Source of the DNA: Candidatus Nitrospira nitrosa
GTDB taxonomy: Bacteria; Nitrospirota; Nitrospiria; Nitrospirales; Nitrospiraceae
NCBI RefSeq assembly: GCF_001458735.1
Contig: NZ_CZQA01000001.1
Location: 248,001-312,000 of the forward strand
Reading direction: 5' to 3'
DNA: 64,000 nt
How positions within the stretch are numbered: position 1 is the first letter of the stretch; each line of letters starts with the position of its first letter. Made by a program: the position numbers and the translations under genes. Below are positions 47,616 through 59,743 of the stretch, one piece after another. The notes beneath the pieces are model-generated. The model made no database searches. It was not told the origin of the DNA and saw nothing but the letters and a program-made list of their open reading frames with translations.

Positions 47616-48058
47616 GCGCGGCAGAGCTGGGGGGAGCTGGGAGCTCGCAAAGGGGTTGAGGCCACACCTCGCACTCCCGATTAGCCCCGGTCTTCCCCCT
47701 TCAACTCCCTCGCCACTGGCGTGGGGACTGAGACGCCTCGACCGTGAGCCATGATGGGGTTGGCGCCAGCCCGCTGGTAGCCAGACGTCCTGTGCGTAGG
47801 TATGCTGGACACGGCCGGGAACCGACGGTTGTCTGGGGCACGAGGTGCCAGGGGCTGGAGTGGATCCCCGACGGGGCTCGCTCCCACGCCTTGATCCTGA
47901 TGGGTGACTGGTGCGGCTCAAATCCGAGCTGACACTGCTGACGACGACAACCGGGATGCGACGGAGTCACGCGACCACCATGGCGAGGGAAGACGTCGTC
48001 GGAGACCTCGCCCCGTTTGTAGGATACGGAGGGCATGATCGGCTGTGCCCTCTTGACC
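47616..48058 (+). ncRNA. probable guide (bridge/seek) RNA region of the IS1111-group element
   Basis: The 443 bp between the transposase stop and the right inverted repeat hold no convincing gene but many GC-rich inverted segments (for example GGGGCTGGAGTGGATCCCC-type pairs near 47850 and GGGGAGCTGGGAGCTC at 47633). In IS1111-group elements the target-guiding RNA is encoded in this 3' part. The exact RNA ends and loops cannot be set from sequence by eye. Confidence 0.55.
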
Positions 48059-48087
48059 GGAGCCTTCGAGATGGGCGACCCCTTTGA

Positions 48088-50271
<2,184 letters not shown>

Positions 50272-50273
50272 GC

Positions 50274-51542
50274 TCACACAGAGGCTTCGACCGGAACCGC
50301 GACCTTCTCATCCTTGAAAATAGTGACGCTGCGTATCGAACGAGGATCGGCCTCGTGGACGACCAATCGGCAGTTCTCGATGCGGAGTTCTTCGCCCGCC
50401 TTGGGGATTCGACCGAGATTTTCTTGGACCAATCCTCCGATCGTCAAAGCTTCATCTCCCCCGAGTTCGACCTTGAGAAAGTCATTTACTTTCCGCACCT
50501 CAGTCCGACCATGAACCAGGATCTGACTCTTTCCGATACGTTTAATGAGTTCTTCCGTGATGTCCGTTTCGTCGACAATCTCACCGACCACCTCTTCGAG
50601 GAGATCTTCGAGCGTCACGAGCCCCATAACACCGCCGAACTCGTTCACAACCACGCCCATATGTCGTTTTTCCTGCTGAAACTGCTTCATCAAATCATCC
50701 GCCGTCTTCCCGGCTGGAACAAAGAGCGGGGGATGAGCAATATCCCGTAACCGTAAATCAGTTCGCCCTTTCGCCAGTTCCGTCAGCGCCTTGGTCTTGT
50801 AGAGAATGCCCGTGATGTTATCAAGGGTGCCGTCATAGAGTGGAATGCGAGAGTATTTGGACTTGTAGAGCTGCTCTTGTGCCTCTTTGAGACAAAGATT
50901 TCCATCCAAAGAGAATACATAGATACGAGGGGTCATCGCATCTTCAGCAGTAATTCCCTTCAGCTGGAACACGTTCTTGATCATCTTCACTTCTTCAGAT
51001 TCAATCTCGCCCGCCTTTCCTCCCTGGTCGAGCATGATCTTCAACTCTTCCTCCGTGACCAGGGGATGCGTGAGTCCCTTTCCTCCGGTCAAACTGTAGA
51101 TCAGGGGCACCATTAAGAACAGGAGCGGCCGCAGCATCACCTGAACCCCATAAATCGGATAGGCCAGATTCAGAGTCACAGGCACAGAAAACTTCGCCGC
51201 CAACGTCTTCGGCACCACATCCACGCAGACCAACAGCACGAAGGTGAGGATCCCGACCATGACGGCAATGGCCTCTTCCAAAATGGTCTTCTCACCATAC
51301 GCATTCAACGTGATAAAAGTGGCAAACATCGGAATCGCCGTACTGACCAAGCGATCCCCCACAAGAATGGCCGAAAAGAGTCTCTGAGGGTCACTGCGGA
51401 GCTCAAGGGCTTTCTCCGCTCGCTTGCTACCAGTCTGGGCCAACGCCCTCAGCTTGGTTTCGTTGACCGAGAAGAAGCCGATCTCGGCAGTGGAAATAAT
51501 AGCGGATAACCCTATCAACCCTAGAAGGATGAGGATGTCCAT
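50274..51542 (-). CDS. CNNM/CorC (HlyC) family transporter-like protein
   Basis: A 422-residue membrane protein with an N-terminal DUF21 domain of about three to four helices (residues 1-180; FSVNETKLRALAQTGSKRA), two CBS domains (about 205-320; AEDAMTPRIYVFSLD and MGVVVNEFGGVMGLVTLEDLLEEVVGEI) and a C-terminal CorC_HlyC domain (about 335-410). Relatives take part in magnesium/cobalt efflux; the older hemolysin name is unsupported. The following 5' region (51543-51816, 274 bp) has no gene. Confidence 0.9.
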   Translation of the reverse strand: MDILILLGLIGLSAIISTAEIGFFSVNETKLRALAQTGSKRAEKALELRSDPQRLFSAILVGDRLVSTAIPMFATFITLNAYGEKTILEEAIAVMVGILTFVLLVCVDVVPKTLAAKFSVPVTLNLAYPIYGVQVMLRPLLFLMVPLIYSLTGGKGLTHPLVTEEELKIMLDQGGKAGEIESEEVKMIKNVFQLKGITAEDAMTPRIYVFSLDGNLCLKEAQEQLYKSKYSRIPLYDGTLDNITGILYKTKALTELAKGRTDLRLRDIAHPPLFVPAGKTADDLMKQFQQEKRHMGVVVNEFGGVMGLVTLEDLLEEVVGEIVDETDITEELIKRIGKSQILVHGRTEVRKVNDFLKVELGGDEALTIGGLVQENLGRIPKAGEELRIENCRLVVHEADPRSIRSVTIFKDEKVAVPVEASV

Positions 51543-51816
51543 GTAATCATCTATTTAGGGACGTTGGACCAGTTTGGCTGGCCTGATGAGAAGCCGGGCG
51601 TCTCCCAGAGGATACCTCTTGGTGCACCCTTTAGAGGATCGTACGATTAGGATACCGGGACCGCTTAGTATAAGGCTCACAGCGAATACATCTATCACAG
51701 GGATCACAAGCAGGCAAGTAATTCAGAAATTCATGCTGAAAAATCAACCAGTTCCACATTGACCATCGGATAACGACGGTCTGACCTCGCTATCTTCTGC
51801 CGTCGTCTTCCAACAC

Positions 51817-52494
51817 CTACCCATCATCTCGTATCACGAAGGACTGGAGACTAAACATTCGGTCAAGACTCGTGGAAGCCTTATGCGCCTCTGGCTCGAC
51901 CAAGAACCGACCGATCTGGACTCGGTACCGACGCCCTTCAGGAAGATCTGTGTGGACAATACGCCCGTCGGCAAAGTTGCGCTGGATCCGCGCAAGTAGA
52001 GCTTGCGCATTGCGAAGATCTGCAAAGGAGCCGGCTTGAACCCTTAAAACCCCCATCCCTTCTGGGCGAGGCTCATAGCCTACGACTCGAAGCTCAACCT
52101 GGTCGGTTCCATTGCCGGTCATCCCAAGAGCTTGGGCACCGGCCAATGACAGGTCCAGGATTCTCCCCCTGGCAAAGGGTCCGCGATCATTGATTCTGAC
52201 CGTGACGTGCCGGCTTGATGTTAATGAGTAGACAACTGCGACGGATCCCAGGGGCAAGGTTTGATGAGCAGCCGTCAGCGCATACATGTCGTACCGCTCC
52301 CCATTGGCGGTCTTATTCCCATGGAACCCTGGGCCATACCATGAGGCCACCCCTCGCTCGACGAATCCAACAGGATAATGTGGAAATTGATCGACCTGAC
52401 GAACAGATGAGGCGCACCCTTGAGACAGGACAACCCCAAGCCCAACGGCAATGATGAGGAAAGCCGACGGGCCCGTGAACGGCCTCAGCCGCAT
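51817..52494 (-). CDS. rlpA: RlpA-like septal lytic transglycosylase lipoprotein
   Basis: A 225-residue lipoprotein with lipobox VVLSQGC, a double-psi beta-barrel domain (about 45-135; GVASWYGPGFHGNKTANGE with the catalytic-type residues, and RINDRGPFARGRILDLS with the catalytic Asp), and a C-terminal SPOR domain (about 148-222) that binds denuded septal glycan. RlpA cleaves such glycan during division. It begins 3 bp after the ACT-protein gene stop on the same strand, so the two genes share a transcript. Confidence 0.92.
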   Translation of the reverse strand: MRLRPFTGPSAFLIIAVGLGVVLSQGCASSVRQVDQFPHYPVGFVERGVASWYGPGFHGNKTANGERYDMYALTAAHQTLPLGSVAVVYSLTSSRHVTVRINDRGPFARGRILDLSLAGAQALGMTGNGTDQVELRVVGYEPRPEGMGVLRVQAGSFADLRNAQALLARIQRNFADGRIVHTDLPEGRRYRVQIGRFLVEPEAHKASTSLDRMFSLQSFVIRDDG

Positions 52495-52497
52495 GGG

Positions 52498-52908
52498 CTA
52501 GAACTCGTCAAGCGATTGATTGCGCAGAATGGTGAGCGCCTTTTCGGTCTTAGAAACGGTCAGAACCACAATAGCCCGTTTCCCTTCCCGCGATGGTGTG
52601 CAATAGCCGCACTTGATATTGATCCGGCTCCTCATCAGCGTGTCCGCTACTTTCCTCAATGCTCCAGGCTTGTTTTCAAGGCTCAAGACAAGAGCTGTCT
52701 CCTCCCGGAATTTGATCTTTGCCGCCCGCAAAGCAGCACGTGCCCCGTCGAGATCAGCCACGAGCAACCGCAACTTGCCTGTCCCCATGACTTCCGGAGC
52801 TGAAAATGCCTTGATATTCACGCCCGCTGCGCCAAGGACTGCCGTCACTCCGGCAAGTGTGCCTGGTTTACTCAATCCACTGATGACGAGCTGTGTTGTA
52901 GTCGGCAT
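52498..52908 (-). CDS. tandem ACT-domain protein
   Basis: A 136-residue protein made of two ACT domains (about 5-62 and 66-130), the second with LSLENKPGALRKVADTLMRSRINI, the first with SGLSKPGTLAGVTAVLGAAGVNI. ACT pairs bind amino acids; free-standing ones are regulatory subunits or of unknown role. The ATG at 52908 follows GGGGAG at a good distance; the open frame upstream to 53028 lacks ACT similarity. It is located between nrdJ and rlpA, same strand. Which ligand it binds cannot be told. Confidence 0.85.
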   Translation of the reverse strand: MPTTTQLVISGLSKPGTLAGVTAVLGAAGVNIKAFSAPEVMGTGKLRLLVADLDGARAALRAAKIKFREETALVLSLENKPGALRKVADTLMRSRINIKCGYCTPSREGKRAIVVLTVSKTEKALTILRNQSLDEF

Positions 52909-53157
52909 AGGATACTCCCCGTAGCTAGCTGATATCACAATCTTCTTCGTTTTGCTGAACGAGCCGCCTGTAATGGAGTCCAGGCCTGATGACGATTCAC
53001 CTGAGTCCCCCACGGCGATAAAGGGCAACAGGACTTTCCAACCCTGGTTCGCCTGATTGAACGTCTCTTGGCTCCAGGATGAGTCCGCAGGATACGCCGC
53101 TTTCGATGCCCGACACAGGATGAAGGCCGCTTACTTTGCATGATCGTGAAAGATCCC

Positions 53158-56100
53158 CTATGAACATCCGCTCGTTGCGCCGCAACTCACGCATTTGAGG
53201 CATGTGCCGTTCCGAACCATGGTGAACTGTTTGCATTCAGGACAAGGGTCACCTTCATATCCCTTCACCTTGGCATTTTGAACTTCGGTCAATGTCAGCG
53301 TTTCCCGCATGACTTCCACTTGCTGGGCGACGCTATGTCCGTTCCCATGGTTATGGCCATTTCCTTTTCCACCGTTCCGGCGGATCGGAAGATGTTCTGT
53401 CACAACGGAAGACTTGGCCAATGTCGCAAGATCCGCTTCCTCATCGAAGCATTCGGGATCCATGTCGTCTTGTTTCATCGAATCCATACGCAGATCTTCT
53501 TCTTTGACCTGGGCAAGGTCATATCGATCAAGATACGTGACGGCCAATTCACGGAAGATGTAATCGATAATCGACGTCGACATCTTGATTCGATCATTCA
53601 GTTTCACGGGGCCGTTCGGTTCAAACCTGGTGAAGACAAAGGCCTCTACGAATTCTTCGAGCGGCACGCCATGCTGAAGCCCAAGAGAGATGGCGATGGC
53701 AAAGCAGTTCATCAGGCTCCTAAACGCCGCTCCCTCCTTATGCATGTCCAAAAATATTTCTCCGACCGTCCCATCCTCGTACTCACCGGTTCGGAGATAG
53801 AGTTTATGCCCTCCGACAATGGCTTTTTGCGTGTACCCGTTGCGCCGACTGGGGAGTGGACGCCGCTTGGCGAGATACCGGACGAGCACGCGCTCGGTCA
53901 CTTTTTCGGCCATTTCCAGCACACCAGGAACCGCCTCCAAATCCTTCCCGCTATCGGACGAGGCGCTCAACGGCTGACTGAGTTTGGACCCGTCGCGGTA
54001 GAGCGCCACCGCCTTGACCATGCTCTTCCAAGCAAGGAAGTATGATGCCTTGACGTCTTCGATCGAGGCTTCAGACGGCATATTGATGGTCTTGCTGATC
54101 GCACCGCTGATGAAGGGTTGCGCCGCAGCCATCATGCGGATGTGGGCGTCGACGGCAATGGAGCGTTGCCCAATACGACCACATCGATTCGCACAATCGA
54201 AAACCGCCAGGTGCTCGGCTTTCACATGTGGCGCGCCTTCGATGGTCATCGTCCCGCAACAGAAATCGTTCGCGGCCGCAATCTCCTCCTGCGTAAAGCC
54301 GAGCGCCTTCAACATATTGAAGTTCTTCTCGTTCAGCTGTACCTCGGTCAGACCAAGTTGCTCGATGCAAAAAGTGTCCCCAAGCGTATATTTATTGAAC
54401 GCGAATTGGATCTCGAATGCTTGCGACAAGCTGCGCTCCAAACGATCGAGCGCGGCGTCATCGAACCCCTTCCGCTGAAGTGTGTCGTGATTGATGAACG
54501 GGGCGCCTTTGAGGGTCTGGGCCCCGACGCAGTAGTGGACGATGTCCTTTACTTGCTGATCCGCATACCCGAGATTGGTCAAGGCGAGTGGGATACTTTG
54601 ATTGATAATCTTGAAATACCCTCCACCGGCCAACTTCTTGAATTTCACCAGCGCAAAATCCGGTTCAATCCCGGTGGTGTCGCAATCCATGACCAACCCG
54701 ATCGTCCCGGTCGGAGCGATCACCGTCACTTGAGCATTGCGATACCCGTACGCTGTCCCAAGTTCGAGCGCATGGTCCCAAGCTCTCCGGGCGGCCAGGA
54801 GTAATTCCGGGGGACAATGTTCAGGACGGATTCCCGCAGGAGCAATGGTCAGCCGTTCATACTCGTCGACAGACGCCTGATAGGCTGCCCGTCGATGGTT
54901 GCGAATGACACGCAGCATGTGTTCCCGATTCTTCGCATAGCCCGGGAAGGCCGACAGTTCAGCTGCCATTTCCGCCGACGTACTATACGCTTCCCCCGTC
55001 ATGATAGACGTGATGGCGCCGCAGATCGCGAGCGCCTTGGGCGAGTCGTAAGGAATGCCTTGACGCATGAGGGCCGTCCCCAGATTCGCGTACCCCAACC
55101 CCAGCGTCCGGAACTGATAGCTTTTCTCGGCGATCGATTGGCTCGGGAAGGACGCCATCAAGACACTGATCTCCAACGCGATCGTCCACAGCCGAACGGC
55201 ATGACGGAACTCCTCGAGTTCGAACTGCCCGTCAGCGCTGTAGAACTTCGTCAGATTGAGCGACGCGAGATTACAGGCCGTATCATCCAAGAACATGTAT
55301 TCCGAACAGGGATTTGAGGCATTGATTCGGCCATCCTCCGGACACGTGTGCCATTCATTGATGGTGGTATCATACTGCGTCCCTGGATCGGCACAGGTCC
55401 AGGCGGCCCACGCAATCCGATCCCACAACTCTCTGGCCTTGATGGTCTTGCAAACTTTGCCGTTGGTGCGTCGTTTCAGCTCCCAATCGGCATCGGCTTC
55501 GAGCGCGGCGAAAAACTCGTTTGGAATCCTGACGCTGTTGTTCGAATTCTGGCCGGAGACTGTTTGATAGGCCTTCCCGTCCCAATTGGTATCGTATTCG
55601 TGAAAGACAAAATGTGTGAACCCCTGCTGCGCATAGGAAAACATCCGTTGGATATAGGCCTCCGGCACCATCTCGCGGCGGGCTGACGCCAGCGCCTCGC
55701 GCAGGACCGAATTCGTCTTTCGATCGAGGTCCAGCCGGAGCGCACCGTTCCCATCGACGGTATGACAGGCCTTCAAGACGGCATTGAGGCGCTGCGCACA
55801 GATCTTCGACCCCGTCACCATCGCCGCCACTTTTTGTTCTTCAATGACTTTCCAATCGATGAATTCTTCGATGTCAGGATGGTCCAAATCCAAACAGACC
55901 ATTTTGGCGGCACGGCGCGTCGTTCCTCCGGATTTGATCGCTCCGGCCGCTCGATCACCGATCTTCAGGAAGGACATGAGCCCGGAAGACCGCCCTCCAC
56001 CGGACAGTCCTTCGCCATCGCCGCGCAGTCTCGAAAAATTTGTTCCGGTTCCTGAGCCATACTTAAACAATCGCGCCTCTCGAACCCACAGATCCATGAT

Positions 56101-56691
56101 GCCGTTTTCATTCACCAGATCATCCTCGATCGATTGAATGAAACAGGCATGCGGCTGTGGATGCTCGAACGCATTCGTCGCCTTCACCACTTCTTGCGTT
56201 TTCGGATCGACGTAATAGTGCCCTTGGGCCGGTCCCGATAATCCATAGGCATAATGCAGGCCGGTATTGAACCACTGGGGGGAGTTCGGCGCAGCCATCT
56301 GGTACGCCAGCATGTAGCACATCTCATCATGAAAGGACTCTGCGTCTTCCGGTGTCTTGAAATATCCATAGGCCCTGCCCCAATGGGTCCAGCACCCGGC
56401 CATGCGCTCAAAGACCTGTCGGGCATCCCGCTCGCCGCCCAGCACCGGCTGGCCATCGGCATCGGCCATCGGCTCGCCGTTCTGATCGCACTGCGGAACG
56501 CCGGCCTTCCGGAAGTACTTTTGCGCCAAAATGTCGATCGCCAGCTGAGACCAGGGTTCAGGAATATCGATATTCTCAAGTTTGAAGACCGTCGATCCGT
56601 CCGGGTTCCGAATCTCGGACGATCGTTTGACGAACGCCAGCCCCTCATATGGACTCACTCCACGACGGGTAAATTTCCGATCAATTCTCAC
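53158..56691 (-). CDS. nrdJ: adenosylcobalamin-dependent ribonucleoside-diphosphate reductase (class II)
   Basis: A 1,177-residue class II reductase making deoxynucleotides from ribonucleotides with coenzyme B12. The NTP-loop regions [10 protein letters not shown] and [16 protein letters not shown], the catalytic [21 protein letters not shown] core, the second catalytic Cys region [15 protein letters not shown], and a C-terminal zinc-ribbon/redox tail (CPEC...[14 protein letters not shown]) are all visible. It starts with GTG preceded by AGGAGG. The upstream region contains tandem NrdR-like boxes around a sigma70-like promoter. No class I or III nrd gene is in this window. Confidence 0.96.
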   Translation of the reverse strand: MRIDRKFTRRGVSPYEGLAFVKRSSEIRNPDGSTVFKLENIDIPEPWSQLAIDILAQKYFRKAGVPQCDQNGEPMADADGQPVLGGERDARQVFERMAGCWTHWGRAYGYFKTPEDAESFHDEMCYMLAYQMAAPNSPQWFNTGLHYAYGLSGPAQGHYYVDPKTQEVVKATNAFEHPQPHACFIQSIEDDLVNENGIMDLWVREARLFKYGSGTGTNFSRLRGDGEGLSGGGRSSGLMSFLKIGDRAAGAIKSGGTTRRAAKMVCLDLDHPDIEEFIDWKVIEEQKVAAMVTGSKICAQRLNAVLKACHTVDGNGALRLDLDRKTNSVLREALASARREMVPEAYIQRMFSYAQQGFTHFVFHEYDTNWDGKAYQTVSGQNSNNSVRIPNEFFAALEADADWELKRRTNGKVCKTIKARELWDRIAWAAWTCADPGTQYDTTINEWHTCPEDGRINASNPCSEYMFLDDTACNLASLNLTKFYSADGQFELEEFRHAVRLWTIALEISVLMASFPSQSIAEKSYQFRTLGLGYANLGTALMRQGIPYDSPKALAICGAITSIMTGEAYSTSAEMAAELSAFPGYAKNREHMLRVIRNHRRAAYQASVDEYERLTIAPAGIRPEHCPPELLLAARRAWDHALELGTAYGYRNAQVTVIAPTGTIGLVMDCDTTGIEPDFALVKFKKLAGGGYFKIINQSIPLALTNLGYADQQVKDIVHYCVGAQTLKGAPFINHDTLQRKGFDDAALDRLERSLSQAFEIQFAFNKYTLGDTFCIEQLGLTEVQLNEKNFNMLKALGFTQEEIAAANDFCCGTMTIEGAPHVKAEHLAVFDCANRCGRIGQRSIAVDAHIRMMAAAQPFISGAISKTINMPSEASIEDVKASYFLAWKSMVKAVALYRDGSKLSQPLSASSDSGKDLEAVPGVLEMAEKVTERVLVRYLAKRRPLPSRRNGYTQKAIVGGHKLYLRTGEYEDGTVGEIFLDMHKEGAAFRSLMNCFAIAISLGLQHGVPLEEFVEAFVFTRFEPNGPVKLNDRIKMSTSIIDYIFRELAVTYLDRYDLAQVKEEDLRMDSMKQDDMDPECFDEEADLATLAKSSVVTEHLPIRRNGGKGNGHNHGNGHSVAQQVEVMRETLTLTEVQNAKVKGYEGDPCPECKQFTMVRNGTCLKCVSCGATSGCS

Positions 56692-56970
56692 AGGTAGCCC
56701 TCCTAGGAGAGGAAAAGGGTTATGACGATGCGTTGGTTAGGAGCCATCAGGTATGTGATCTCGTCTAATTTCAAGCGACGACTCTACATATAGCTAGCAT
56801 GTTTTTTTGTCAACACCAAGTATTGTGGATGTTTGGGAAATGAGGGGACAGGCTGTGAATAGCCGAGACGCGAGTTGCAGAGCCTATTTTGATGACGTAG
56901 GAACGAGGTTATCCACAGAAAACTTGCTCAAAACAGCCACACAGCAGATGACCCCAGCCATTTTTTATCA
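56692..56970. other. nrdJ upstream region
   Basis: This 279-bp gap contains the nrdJ leader and promoter/operators (listed separately) and the end of the DUF4359 gene's downstream spacer. No cobalamin riboswitch core was seen. A TTATCCACA sequence near 56910 resembles a DnaA box, but only one good copy is visible. Confidence 0.5.
56781..56828 (-). promoter_or_regulatory. tandem NrdR-box-like operators with embedded promoter for nrdJ
   Basis: Two 16-bp sites resembling the NrdR consensus acaCwAtATaTwGtgt lie at 56813-56828 (ACACCAAGTATTGTGG) and 56781-56796 (ACTCTACATATAGCTA), exactly 32 bp apart, the usual spacing for cooperative NrdR binding. On the minus strand a TTGACA -35 (56808-56813) and TATGTA -10 (56785-56790) are 17 bp apart within this interval, about 95 bp before the start codon. 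NrdR bound here would cover the promoter. Confidence 0.65.
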
Positions 56971-57342
56971 CTAAAAGGCCATTCGGCCGATTTTTAACGT
57001 AGCCTCTTCAACACCCCGAAGAGGGATGAATCGACCACCGATCCCAAGCACCACAACGTTCGTACCAGCCACCTGTGTATCATACTGACTGACGAGTCCC
57101 CAGTTGTGTCGTGCCGTATTGGGCCGAACGATTGACTCGAGAAGCTTTCGACTCTGTGACTGGAATACCTGCCGAATAAACTGTTGCTCCCGAGACGATG
57201 TGCCCTGATCCATTCGGTCTATCGCTTTCCCCAATTCCTGTTCCACAAAACGCAAATAGTCCTCCATGGTCGGGTTCGACCATACCAGACCGACGGCTCC
57301 GGCGAGGGTAACGACGAGCACGCTTAAGCGAAGGAGACTCAT
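56971..57342 (-). CDS. small exported protein, DUF4359-like
   Basis: A 123-residue protein with an N-terminal signal peptide or anchor (about residues 4-21, then SNPTMEDYLRFVEQEL, the start typical of DUF4359 proteins) and a soluble remainder ending in LKIGRMAF. Function is unknown in this family. It is on the same strand as nrdJ, but 279 bp upstream with a promoter between them. Alternative: a lineage-specific small periplasmic protein. Confidence 0.6.
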   Translation of the reverse strand: MSLLRLSVLVVTLAGAVGLVWSNPTMEDYLRFVEQELGKAIDRMDQGTSSREQQFIRQVFQSQSRKLLESIVRPNTARHNWGLVSQYDTQVAGTNVVVLGIGGRFIPLRGVEEATLKIGRMAF

Positions 57343-57440
57343 GACGTTCTGAGAAACCAGCTCCGTTTGACAAACAATTATCGGGCCGATTAGTTTAGCC
57401 CAGATTCAGCATACACCGTCTTATCCAGTCTGGAGGAGCT

Positions 57441-57731
57441 ATGTTCGTCTGGAGCAAGAAACTCGTTGGAGTCCTGTTAGGCATCTTCGTGCTGCTACTG
57501 GGAACCTTCCTCCTCCAAGGCCCATCGGAGAGCACCAGCGTCCTCAAGACTCACACGACCCAGTGGATCATTTTGAACTATGCCTGCCTGCTCATCTGGC
57601 TCTTTGTCTGGATGTTCGACCAAGCCCGCGTCCGCGGCAAAAACGTCTGGCTCTGGCTCGTGCCGTTCGTCCTCGCGCCACTTCCCACCCTGATGATCTT
57701 CGTCCTGTTCCTCCAGCGGCGACTATCATAG
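57441..57731 (+). CDS. small membrane protein of unknown function
   Basis: 96 residues with three predicted transmembrane helices (about 7-27, 43-60 and 68-90), a basic loop ARVRGKNVW between the second and third, and a short basic tail QRRLS. GGAGGAG precedes the ATG at suitable distance, which supports a real gene. I do not recognise the family. It is divergent from the DUF4359-like gene across 98 bp. Confidence 0.65.
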   Translation: MFVWSKKLVGVLLGIFVLLLGTFLLQGPSESTSVLKTHTTQWIILNYACLLIWLFVWMFDQARVRGKNVWLWLVPFVLAPLPTLMIFVLFLQRRLS

Positions 57732-57799
57732 TCAGTTACACGGGAAATCCAGCCTATCTCTCTACGTTTGCTATAGAGTCCAAGGCTCCCAACCAATCC

Positions 57800-58063
57800 C
57801 TATAACGAGAGCAACGCTCTTAGCCTCTTCACTTCAGCAAGCAATATGGGTATGTCTTGCCTGGCATGAGCGATGAAGTCTTGGTCGGCATCGGTACTTC
57901 CTGAGAGTTCTATGTCATTTCCTCTATCTCCTCCGCATCCCGTCATAATGAAGCTTGTCCCACTAGAATGATCCCTTCCTTCAATATGTGAAGTCCACGG
58001 CCCAGGAGTTGCCGCTTCACATCGCAGGCGTATTTCTTCCAGCTTCTCATCAGATATGATCAT
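57800..58063 (-). CDS. small conserved hypothetical protein
   Basis: An 87-residue soluble protein beginning MIISDEKLEEIRLRCEAATPG and ending with RQDIPILLAEVKRLRALLSL. The pattern LRCEAATPGPW...IEGRDHSSGTSFI...DADQDFIAHARQDIP occurs in a widespread small family found in many genomes and phages without assigned function. AGGAAG precedes the ATG at 58063. The local base composition is more AT-rich than the neighbours, so it may have been acquired. Confidence 0.6.
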   Translation of the reverse strand: MIISDEKLEEIRLRCEAATPGPWTSHIEGRDHSSGTSFIMTGCGGDRGNDIELSGSTDADQDFIAHARQDIPILLAEVKRLRALLSL

Positions 58064-58258
58064 AGAATACTTCCTCACATGGGAATTCTTGATTGCTGGA
58101 AATCATTATCTCCTGCGCCTGCGCGGGATAATTCCTCGTGTAATTAAGATCGGGGCTTGACGTCGTATACCTGGTCTCTAATTCCTTCCTACCTCCACAA
58201 CATCTACTCGAATTGTAGGCGATTGAGGTGAGAAGACAAGAAAAGTTGGTATGGCGAA

Positions 58259-59545
58259 TCATTTGGGAACAGGCGAGGCCGCTGATTCCATTACAGAGGT
58301 CTGTCTAACTGTCTTCTGTTCTGGCTCGATAGAGTGACGGATTCGCCACACGGCCCAGAGGCCCGGCAAGGCTGCGACTGCCGTTAAAACATAGAATTGC
58401 GCCCATCCCATCACCTCAACGAGATCCGCCGAAGGGCGGCCGACAAATACACGGCCCAGCGCCTCGAGCGAGGACAGTAGCGCGAACTGTGTTGCCGTAT
58501 ATCGAACATCACAGAGCGACATGACTAACGCCACGAACGCGGCCGTCCCCATCCCACCCGTCACATTCTCGATCACGACGGCCACCGTCAGCGCACCGGC
58601 ATGTTTCCCCATCAAGGCCAATACGACAAAGCCCAGGTTCGATACAGCCTGCAAGACGCCGAAGATCAGCAACGATCGGACGAGTCCAGACCTTGTCATT
58701 AAAAGTCCGCCGATAAAGGCCCCTAGCAACGTAGCAAAAATTCCAAGCCCCTTGGCGGCGCCGACCTCGGTCGAAGAAAACCCCAACCCTCCAATGAGAA
58801 AAGCGGTTTGGAGTGCCGACGCAAAGGCATCTCCAAGCTTGTAGAGAACGATTACGGTCAAGAATCCCCAGGCCGTGGGTCTGGAAAAAAACTCTGCCAA
58901 CGGTGCCCCGACAGCCTCCTTCAGACTCTTGGGAGCAGCGACCACCAGGGTCGGATCAGGGCTGAGTAAAACAATACCCACCCCGGCGACCATGACAGCG
59001 GCCATCGCGAGATAGGTCATCTGCCAGCCGACATAGTCCGCCAGCGCCAGCGCACCGGCCCCGGAGGCCAAGAGAGCGATTCGATAGCCATTGACCCAGA
59101 CCGCAGCACCCAACCCACGCTCGTGAGGCTGGAGTGTGTCCGTGCGATAGGCGTCAAACACAATGTCCAGCGACGCCGCAAGGAATGCAACCAGAACGGC
59201 ATAGGCCGCAAGCCACCCCGGGTGAAGCTTTGGATTGGTCACTGCCATGAGCCCTAGGGCAACTGCCACACAAAGCTGCGTCAGCACCATCCAGCCACGA
59301 CGCCGCCCCAACCACGGTGGTACCACGCGATCCATCACCGGCGCCCAGAGGAACTTCAGCGTATAGGGCAGTCCGACCAGCGTGAAAATGCCGATCGTCT
59401 TGAGATCGACGCCTTCAACCGTCAACCAAGCCTGGAGAGTTCCCGAGGTGAGCGCGAGCGGGAGCCCGGATAGAAACCCCAGAGGGAGCATCACGAGGAG
59501 GCGTCGATTCAATAGTGCACCGAAATTGGATGAGCCCTGTGTCAC
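58259..59545 (-). CDS. ampG: AmpG-like MFS permease
   Basis: A membrane protein of about 428 residues with some 12 helices, of the AmpG group of the major facilitator superfamily. Signatures: LGFLSGLPLALTSGTLQAWLT near the start, GLPYTLKFLWAPVMDR in the second helix hairpin, RRRGWMVLTQ, and DIVFDAYRTDTLQPHERG. AmpG imports GlcNAc-anhydro-muropeptides for wall recycling. The start is uncertain; GTG 59545 puts the first helix about 20 residues in. Cell-wall genes elsewhere in the window (PBP, rlpA) agree with the role but are not linked to it. Confidence 0.85.
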   Translation of the reverse strand: MTQGSSNFGALLNRRLLVMLPLGFLSGLPLALTSGTLQAWLTVEGVDLKTIGIFTLVGLPYTLKFLWAPVMDRVVPPWLGRRRGWMVLTQLCVAVALGLMAVTNPKLHPGWLAAYAVLVAFLAASLDIVFDAYRTDTLQPHERGLGAAVWVNGYRIALLASGAGALALADYVGWQMTYLAMAAVMVAGVGIVLLSPDPTLVVAAPKSLKEAVGAPLAEFFSRPTAWGFLTVIVLYKLGDAFASALQTAFLIGGLGFSSTEVGAAKGLGIFATLLGAFIGGLLMTRSGLVRSLLIFGVLQAVSNLGFVVLALMGKHAGALTVAVVIENVTGGMGTAAFVALVMSLCDVRYTATQFALLSSLEALGRVFVGRPSADLVEVMGWAQFYVLTAVAALPGLWAVWRIRHSIEPEQKTVRQTSVMESAASPVPK

Positions 59546-59666
59546 AGCAACGTACCTATTATGAGCATGGATTGAATTGGACTGGTCTCTGTGAAGCAAA
59601 TAAACCCTCAGTGGAACGCAGGATACCATCGCCGCTCACTGTGCCTCAGTAGAATCACAAAACACG

Positions 59667-59698
59667 CGCCCTTCGACAAGCTCAGGATGAACGGACTC
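59667..59698. repeat. dispersed palindromic-type repeat
   Basis: The sequence CCCTTCGACAAGCTCAGG with following ATGAACGG is a very common intergenic repeat motif of many bacterial genomes, REP-like in behaviour. One copy lies between the AmpG-like gene and the small exported protein gene. Copy number in this genome cannot be seen. Confidence 0.5.
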
Positions 59699-59743
59699 TG
59701 ATAAGAACTTTTGAAACGCAGCACTATCCGGTTGGCATTGAAA

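Larger units (their letters stand above)
46510..48085 (+). mobile_element. IS110-family element, IS1111 group
   Basis: A perfect 15-bp inverted repeat brackets the transposase gene: CATCTCGAAGGCTCC at 46520-46534 and its complement at 48059-48073. Subterminal repeats of this length are characteristic of the IS1111 group of IS110 elements, whose real ends lie a few bases outside them; the outer limits given are approximate. The element has a 65-nt left part, a transposase gene and a long right non-coding part of about 450 bp. It lies between the LysM gene promoter region and ligA. Confidence 0.85.

Noticed and set aside
56905-56920. DnaA box / replication origin
   Set aside because: A single TTATCCACA match without a cluster, AT-rich unwinding element or dnaA/dnaN genes nearby.
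56692-56970. Cobalamin riboswitch controlling nrdJ
   Set aside because: No B12-box-like core is visible; the region is better explained by NrdR boxes and a promoter.
58050-58262. 70-codon minus-strand frame upstream of the 87-residue hypothetical gene
   Set aside because: Cys/Asn/Tyr-rich, no family, overlaps the better supported start with a Shine-Dalgarno sequence.
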